Shown in pieces: positions 6,028 to 10,138 of a stretch of DNA of 10,138 nucleotides. Made by a program: the position numbers and the translations under genes. Source of the stretch: Gemmatimonadaceae bacterium (lineage in GTDB: Bacteria > Gemmatimonadota > Gemmatimonadetes > Gemmatimonadales > Gemmatimonadaceae); the NCBI GenBank assembly GCA_025357975.1, contig JANYKY010000029.1:1-10138 (forward strand), written 5' to 3'. The notes beneath the pieces are model-generated. The model was not told the origin of the DNA. It made no database searches and saw nothing but the letters and a program-made list of their open reading frames with translations. Every line of letters starts with the position of its first letter. Within the stretch, counting starts at the first letter, position 1.

Positions 6028-7776
6028 ATGACTCGAACTTCATGTGCAGCGCTAGCCGCTGCAACCTTGCTTGTGGCGGCCTGTTCTACCGACAAAGGCT
6101 CGGCCTCGAGCTCGACGGCAAGTCCGTCCGCGCAGGACCAGTCATGGGCGCCAGCACAATTGGCGTCGGTCGAAGGTGTTCCGGCGCCGGCCATCGAAGC
6201 AGCGATTCAAAAAAGACTCGCTGGATCAGCGCCGGCGAAAATCGACGACGACCAATGGGGACATACCAAACGGCTTTACAAGGCGTATGGCAACAATGCG
6301 CTCTGGCTCTCGCCCGACGGACTTCACAAGGACCGCACGTTCGCACTCAGCAATGCCGTGCTCCAGGCAGAGCAGGACGGTATGCGCATGGACGTCTATC
6401 CCGTTGGCACATTGGCGCAGTCCATTGCCGCGGTGCAGGGAACGAAAAAACCCACTGCCGACCAGCTCGCTGACGCCGACATCGTCCTCACCGCATCATT
6501 CGCTGCGCTCGGAGAGGATTATCTGACGGGGCAGGTCGATCCCAAAACAGTTGCGCAAAGCTGGCATATCGACCCGCAGGAAGAGAACGTCGACTCGGCA
6601 CTTCTTCGCTCGCTAAAGAATCCAGCGCTCGACAAGGCAATCGTCACGATGCGGCCGGCCGATCCAAATTACGCCGGACTCAGAAAGGAGCTCGATCGCT
6701 TTCAGAAAATCAGCGTGAAGGGTGGCTGGCCCGTTGTTCCACCGGGCCCTCCTACAAAGCCCGGACAATCCATGAGCCCCGCACGAGCCGCTGCACTTCG
6801 CTCGCGATTGTCAATCGAGGGAATGACGGCGTCGCCAGACACCCTGCCCACGGCCCAGCCCGCTAACCAGACCAAGCCGGCCACCGCGAATTCAGGAGTC
6901 TATGATCACGGCCTTGCGGCCCAGGTTGCTGTCTTCCAGGCCCGACACGGAATTGCTGTGGACAGCATGCTCGGAGCCGAGACTATGGCGTCGCTCAACG
7001 AGACTGCCGTGTATCGCACTGCGCAGATCGCAGCGAATCTCGAGCGGCTTCGCTGGCTCCCACGAAGTTTCGGGAACCGCTACATCTATGTGAACGTTCC
7101 TGCATTCCTCCTGCAAGCCGTTGACAAGGGGCGGCCACCTCTCGAGATGAAGGTCATCGTGGGACAGGATTACGAGGACAAAGCCACGCCTGTGTTCTCC
7201 GATTCGATGGAGACTGTCGTATTCCGGCCTTTCTGGAACGTGACGCCCGACATCGCCGAAAAAGAAATCTTCCCGAAGATGCATGCCGACCCTGGCTACC
7301 TCGCGGCCAACAACATGGAACTGTATCAGGAGCGAGGCGCAACCCGCGTTCGCCAGAAGCCCGGCGACAAGAACTCGCTCGGCTTCGTGAAATTTCTGTT
7401 TCCGAACGACTACAACATCTACCTGCACGATACTCCCAACCACGAGTTGTTCACCAAGGATGTGCGGGCTTTCAGCCACGGCTGCATACGCGTCGACAAA
7501 CCTTCGGAGCTCGCCCAATGGGTACTCGGCTGGGACGCTTCAAAGGTTGATGCGGCGATGAAAGGACCGCCCGACAACAACTCGGTGAAAGTCCCCCGGA
7601 AAATCCCGGTCTACATCACCTACGGCACTGCCTACATCAAGGACGGGCTGCTGTACTTCGGCAACGACTTGTATGATCGGGACGACAAGCTGGTTGCGCA
7701 GGTTTTACGGGGCGCGCTGCCCACTCCGGAAACAGTTCAGGCGGTGCAGGCACTGCGGAGAATCGCGGCCCGCTAG
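6028..7776 (+). CDS. Lipoprotein L,D-transpeptidase, YcbB/LdtD-like
   Basis: This 582-residue enzyme should form 3-3 (mDAP-mDAP) cross-links in peptidoglycan. It starts with a lipoprotein signal whose lipobox VAAC puts the anchor at Cys19. The N-terminal scaffold domain of the YcbB family spans roughly residues 60-260 (RLYKAYGNNALWLSPDG, then ALGEDYLTGQVDP and KGGWPVVPPGPPTKPGQ). A peptidoglycan-binding-like helix set follows at about 292-325 (YDHGLAAQVAVFQARHGIAVD). The YkuD catalytic domain (about 350-510) contains PVFSDSMETVVFRPFWNVTP, His467 in LHDTPN, and AFSHGCIRVD with His484 and catalytic Cys486. The closing segment (KVPRKIPVYITYGTAYI) is also characteristic of the family. Such enzymes are known to resist most penicillins and are sensitive to carbapenems. 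It is divergent from the lipase and ends in a CTAG shared with an opposing gene remnant. Confidence 0.93.
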   Translation: MTRTSCAALAAATLLVAACSTDKGSASSSTASPSAQDQSWAPAQLASVEGVPAPAIEAAIQKRLAGSAPAKIDDDQWGHTKRLYKAYGNNALWLSPDGLHKDRTFALSNAVLQAEQDGMRMDVYPVGTLAQSIAAVQGTKKPTADQLADADIVLTASFAALGEDYLTGQVDPKTVAQSWHIDPQEENVDSALLRSLKNPALDKAIVTMRPADPNYAGLRKELDRFQKISVKGGWPVVPPGPPTKPGQSMSPARAAALRSRLSIEGMTASPDTLPTAQPANQTKPATANSGVYDHGLAAQVAVFQARHGIAVDSMLGAETMASLNETAVYRTAQIAANLERLRWLPRSFGNRYIYVNVPAFLLQAVDKGRPPLEMKVIVGQDYEDKATPVFSDSMETVVFRPFWNVTPDIAEKEIFPKMHADPGYLAANNMELYQERGATRVRQKPGDKNSLGFVKFLFPNDYNIYLHDTPNHELFTKDVRAFSHGCIRVDKPSELAQWVLGWDASKVDAAMKGPPDNNSVKVPRKIPVYITYGTAYIKDGLLYFGNDLYDRDDKLVAQVLRGALPTPETVQAVQALRRIAAR

Positions 7777-8078
7777 TTCGAGTCCTGGCCCACCGCCCGG
7801 CCCTCAGGTACGCGAAAGCTGTCGGCCGGAACCTCCAACCTCCCGTCGGCGGCGCGACGCGCCCCCGTCAGCAGTGCTTTTGTAGAATCCACCGCTTCGG
7901 TCGTTCCGGCGAGCGCAACAACGTCACCGACGCGAAAACGCTCGCCGCCGGACGGCACGATCGCTTTTGGTCCACTCGAGACAGTGATAAAGGAGCCTGC
8001 GGTTACGGCGATGATCTTCCCCGCGATCACAAGCGAGGTAAGCGCCAACACGGCGCCCCAATGGTCCGGGACTACGCG
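7773..8078 (-). pseudogene. Cation:proton antiporter (CPA2) remnant with internal deletion
   Basis: The minus-strand frame encodes about 100 recognisable residues ending at TAG (7773-7775). The first part, VVPDHWGAVLALTSLVIAGK followed by IIAVTAGSFI, resembles one helix pair of the CPA2 (Kef/RosB-like) membrane domain, where families continue into a G-M-S-L-A-Q-I-G-E-F region. Here it jumps at once into AIVPSGGERFRVGDVVALAG plus TTEAVDSTKALL, a typical RCK_C (TrkA C-terminal) ligand-binding end. Complete antiporters have roughly 400 residues or more of membrane domain; nearly all of that is absent, and the frame upstream turns into unrelated sequence near 8100. So the gene has lost its front and an inner block. 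RCK_C is quite clear; the transmembrane match is from family memory and less certain. Confidence 0.6.
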
Positions 8079-8126
8079 CCGGTCGGTGAAAATCCCAAGT
8101 GCGGTTGCTGCCGGAAATCGACACTT

Positions 8127-8231
8127 CGCGTTCAGGACAGCACTTCGCAATCGCTGCTCGCTGTCACGCAGGGATTTTTCAGACTCGTTGCGCCGGGCGA
8201 TGGAGTCCCGGACGTCGAGCTGCCGCTGGCG
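8127..8231 (-). pseudogene. Possible PAS-linker fragment of a sensor kinase
   Basis: On the minus strand, RQRQLDVRDSIARRNESEKS and then LRDSEQRLRSAVLNA read like the coiled linker entering a PAS domain (typically ALRESEERLRxAL). The PAS domain itself does not follow; the frame passes into the antiporter remnant. It abuts, in opposite orientation, the kinase ATPase fragment that starts at about 8235. Charged helical sequence can arise by chance in GC-rich DNA, so this is tentative. Confidence 0.35.
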
Positions 8232-8234
8232 GGC

Positions 8235-8612
8235 ACGCTGCGCAAGGTGCGTCAGATTCTCATCAATCTGCTTTCGAATGCGATAAAGTTTACTGGCTCC
8301 GGCGGACACATCGAGCTGAGATGTGTGGCAGACGCGAGCACAATGTGCGTCAGCGTGAAGGACGACGACGACGGAATCCCCGAGGACAAGCACGAGGCTG
8401 TCTTCGAGCCTTTCGTTCAGGTCGGCCGGGATTTTTCATCGTCACCGGGCGGCACTGGCCTTGGACTGTCGATCAGTCGTGACCTCGCGCGAAGAATGGA
8501 GGGTGACCTCGAGGTGAAGAGTGAAATCGGAAAGAGCTCCACGTTCACTCTTACGCTGCCTATCGCGAAGCCGCCGGCGCGCAGCACTACCAAGGCGCCA
8601 CGGCAGTCCTGA
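8235..8612 (+). pseudogene. Histidine kinase C-terminal fragment (HATPase_c domain)
   Basis: About 125 residues of a sensor kinase ATP-binding domain: KVRQILINLLSNAIKFT (N box), VKDDDDGIPED (G1 box), FEPFVQ (F box) and GGTGLGLSISRDLARRMEGD plus GKSSTFTLTLPIA (G2 region and end). Homology begins abruptly around 8235. No phosphoacceptor histidine (H-E-L-R-T-P) and no sensor domain lie upstream on this strand, where the sequence instead belongs to minus-strand fragments. The G1 box normally reads DxGxGI; here the first glycine is Asp, which should weaken nucleotide binding. No convincing ribosome binding site or start was found. The last 26 bases overlap the 3' end of the patatin gene. It is best read as a decaying remnant; a free-standing ATPase-like protein is unlikely. 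Confidence 0.8.
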
Positions 8613-9651
8613 TCCTGCCCGACTCGATCAGCTCGCGAAGCTCATCGCCGAGACGCGCGCTGGCATTGAGTACCGCCTGCCATGTCTCGATTCTCTTGTC
8701 CTGTGACATCGAGTAGAAGTCTTTTCGATCCGGTATTTTTCCGCCGGGTAGAGACGCGACGAACGCTGGCGACGGGGCAATCAGCAACACGCGTGAGAAG
8801 TTTTTACCTGTCGCTCTTCGCCACGAGAGTGGCTTGTCGAACCACCCCGGCACAATGTGGTCGTAGAAGTGAGGATAGAGAATAATCCCGTCTCCCGGCC
8901 CAAAATCGATGTCCAGATGATAATCGATAACTCCGCCGTCCCAGTGCACTTCTCCGGCTCTGCCCGGCACGTCCACGCCTTCGACAACGAGAGGAATAGC
9001 ACCCGACGCGAGAAGCACTGGGTTGAGGTTCTCGCGTGTGAGTGCGATGTGCACAGTCGGGAGGTCCGCGACGTGAGCGAACGGTGTCGTATCACCGGCA
9101 GAGTTGAAGATGTAGCGAGTGATCTGAAATCCGAGTGCCCGCCTCGTCACCAGATTTCCGAACGCGGCTGCCGTCATCGCAGCCCCTATCGCAAACCTGC
9201 TCGCCGTCCGAGAAAGACCCTGGGTCATCGCGGTAATGACGTGCATGCGCGCCCACGGATGAGTCATTATCTCCTCGACCCCGTTGTCGGCGAGAAGATC
9301 GTCAAGGATTTTCCGAAGAACGAGGGTCACTTCCCTCGCGGACGGATTCTTCGTGTAATTCTGGTCGAAGATGTAGCCGTGATGGCCTCTCGCGAGCGCT
9401 GCTACCGGATCACGCTGCGCAAGACATGCCATTCGCCAGCTACCGATCGACGATCCGATGAGATGCATCGGCCTCGTGCGAGACACTTGCAGAAATTCGC
9501 CAAACAAATATCGGTCGAGGCCTCCAATCGACAGCCATTTAGCTCCGCCAGAAGCTCCAGGAATGATATCGACATCTTCCGCGCGGAGGCCGCGCTCGCG
9601 AATCAACCGGAGCGCATGTGGACCCGCGCGAAAAGTCAGCGACGAAAGCAT
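8587..9651 (-). CDS. Patatin-like phospholipase family protein
   Basis: This intact 354-residue protein belongs to the patatin-like acyl hydrolases, which use a Ser-Asp dyad to cleave acyl chains from lipids. The N-terminus (LTFRAGPHALRLIRERGL) replaces the usual glycine-rich oxyanion loop. Two GxSxG motifs follow: GASGG (Ser34) in IPGASGGAKW and GSSIG (Ser68) in LIGSSIGSWRM. The dyad Asp is Asp238 in HWDGG. The family's middle motifs FDQNYTKNP and LLASGAIPLVVEGV are present, and the length is ordinary. No signal peptide or membrane segment is evident, so it is probably cytoplasmic. No Shine-Dalgarno sequence precedes the ATG at 9651, and only 14 bases separate it from a broken gene on the other strand. 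Its 3' end overlaps the kinase remnant by 26 bases. The substrate is unknown. Confidence 0.9.
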   Translation of the reverse strand: MLSSLTFRAGPHALRLIRERGLRAEDVDIIPGASGGAKWLSIGGLDRYLFGEFLQVSRTRPMHLIGSSIGSWRMACLAQRDPVAALARGHHGYIFDQNYTKNPSAREVTLVLRKILDDLLADNGVEEIMTHPWARMHVITAMTQGLSRTASRFAIGAAMTAAAFGNLVTRRALGFQITRYIFNSAGDTTPFAHVADLPTVHIALTRENLNPVLLASGAIPLVVEGVDVPGRAGEVHWDGGVIDYHLDIDFGPGDGIILYPHFYDHIVPGWFDKPLSWRRATGKNFSRVLLIAPSPAFVASLPGGKIPDRKDFYSMSQDKRIETWQAVLNASARLGDELRELIESGRIRTAVAPW

Positions 9652-9665
9652 GTTTCAAAAATAGA

Positions 9666-9893
9666 CTTACGCTTAGCGTCGAGCTCGATACTGCCCCGCG
9701 AGAAGTCGTAGTGCCAGCGGACTCCGGCAAGGCGCTCGAGATGGACAAGAAGGCGAAAACATTCTGGGATTCATTGTCATACAGCAACAAGTCGCGGCAT
9801 GTCCTTTCGATCGAAGGGGCGAAGACACCGGAGACGCGAGCCCGGCACATCGAGAACGCTGTTGCAATGCTTCACCAAGGAAGAGCAATCTGA
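9666..9893 (+). pseudogene. YdeI/OmpD-associated (DUF1905-type) protein, 5'-truncated
   Basis: The frame encodes the C-terminal 75 residues of this family: LTLSVELDTAPREVVVPADS, then FWDSLSYSNKSRHVLSIEGA and KTPETRARHIENAVAMLHQG. Family members also have an upstream domain of about 70-100 residues containing a small beta-barrel (a G-x-V-P strand set). That part is missing because the sequence before 9666 belongs to the patatin gene on the other strand. No start codon with a ribosome binding site is present; the frame technically opens at 9618 inside the patatin gene. The family is linked by name to bacteriocin protection, with poorly known function. It ends eight bases before the next gene, so it may originally have been the first gene of that operon. 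Confidence 0.78.
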
Positions 9894-9901
9894 CGCAGCC
9901 C

Positions 9902-10138
9902 ATGTTTGGTGGCGAAACCCATCGAGCGATCGATGCGGTATGGCGAATCGAGTCGGCGAGACTGATCGCGGGCCTTACGCGAATGGTCCGCGACGTCGGC
10001 CTGGCGGAGGATCTCGCGCAGGATGCGCTGGTCATCGCGCTTGAGAAATGGCCGGAAACCGGCGTACCAGACAATCCTGGTGCATGGCTAATGGCAGTCG
10101 CAAAGCGACGCGCAATCGACAATGTTCGCAGAGACAAA
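9902..10138 (+). CDS. ECF42-like RNA polymerase sigma factor, N-terminus, partial
   Basis: The frame opens at the ATG at 9902 and is still open at the right edge (79 residues). AIDAVWRIESARLIAGLTRM, then VRDVGLAEDLAQDALVIALE and PDNPGAWLMAVAKRRAIDNV are sigma region 2. This variant is characteristic of the ECF42 group, whose full proteins are about 400 residues with a long C-terminal extension containing TPR-like repeats. ECF42 genes usually lie beside genes for DGPF/YCII-domain proteins; the visible upstream neighbour is instead the broken YdeI-like gene. No clear ribosome binding site is seen. The sigma-factor identity is confident; the ECF42 assignment is a strong inference from the region 2 wording. 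Confidence 0.88.
   Translation, partial: MFGGETHRAIDAVWRIESARLIAGLTRMVRDVGLAEDLAQDALVIALEKWPETGVPDNPGAWLMAVAKRRAIDNVRRDK

Noticed and set aside
6892..7518. A 208-residue minus-strand open frame over the L,D-transpeptidase
   Set aside because: It lies opposite the catalytic YkuD domain, with no family features of its own.
8857..9711. A 284-residue plus-strand open frame over the patatin gene
   Set aside because: It is the antisense shadow of conserved patatin motifs and is rich in Arg, typical of GC-rich antisense frames.

Overview
The window is moderately GC-rich, densely packed chromosomal DNA from a bacterium with a Gram-negative style envelope. Several products carry signal peptides or lipobox cysteines. 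A lipoprotein lipase with an Ig-like domain behind a poly-proline spacer, an ECF sigma / cysteine-free anti-sigma / PDZ operon, an ECF42-type sigma factor and a YcbB-like L,D-transpeptidase together recall Gemmatimonadota or related soil phyla. That placement is inference from gene style. No rRNA, tRNA, integrase, transposase or CRISPR array is visible.

Layout. On the minus strand at the left edge lie the start of a CHASE3-type sensor histidine kinase (1-193), a secreted lytic transglycosylase (256-984) and the 5' half of an SMP-30/gluconolactonase-like gene that stops early (1050-1574). On the plus strand follow a VOC-fold protein with an (AGC)11 poly-serine leader (1687-2100), a small zinc-ribbon protein (2244-2462) with a strong intrinsic terminator (2503-2545), and a tight three-gene operon: ECF sigma factor, one-pass anti-sigma-like protein and a secreted double-PDZ protein with two cysteine pairs and a (Pro-Ala-Phe)6 linker (2704-4890). 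A lipoprotein lipase (4898-5860, minus) meets this operon tail to tail and is divergent from a lipoprotein L,D-transpeptidase (6028-7776, plus).

The right third is a scrapyard with a few intact genes. It holds the C-terminal remnant of a cation:proton antiporter (7773-8078, minus), a short PAS-linker-like piece (about 8127-8231, minus), the catalytic end of a histidine kinase (8235-8612, plus), an intact patatin-like phospholipase (8587-9651, minus), the C-terminal part of a YdeI/OmpD-associated protein (9666-9893, plus) and the start of an ECF42-like sigma factor running off the window (9902-10138, plus).

How the genes work together. The transglycosylase and the L,D-transpeptidase both act on peptidoglycan, and the lipase and patatin both act on lipid esters, but they do not form one operon. 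The clearest functional unit is the sigma / anti-sigma / PDZ operon, where overlapping stop and start codons imply coupled translation. It is the best candidate for a little-described signalling module. The other notable theme is gene breakage: at least four remnants with sharp ends inside conserved domains suggest repeated deletions and inversions without a visible mobile element.
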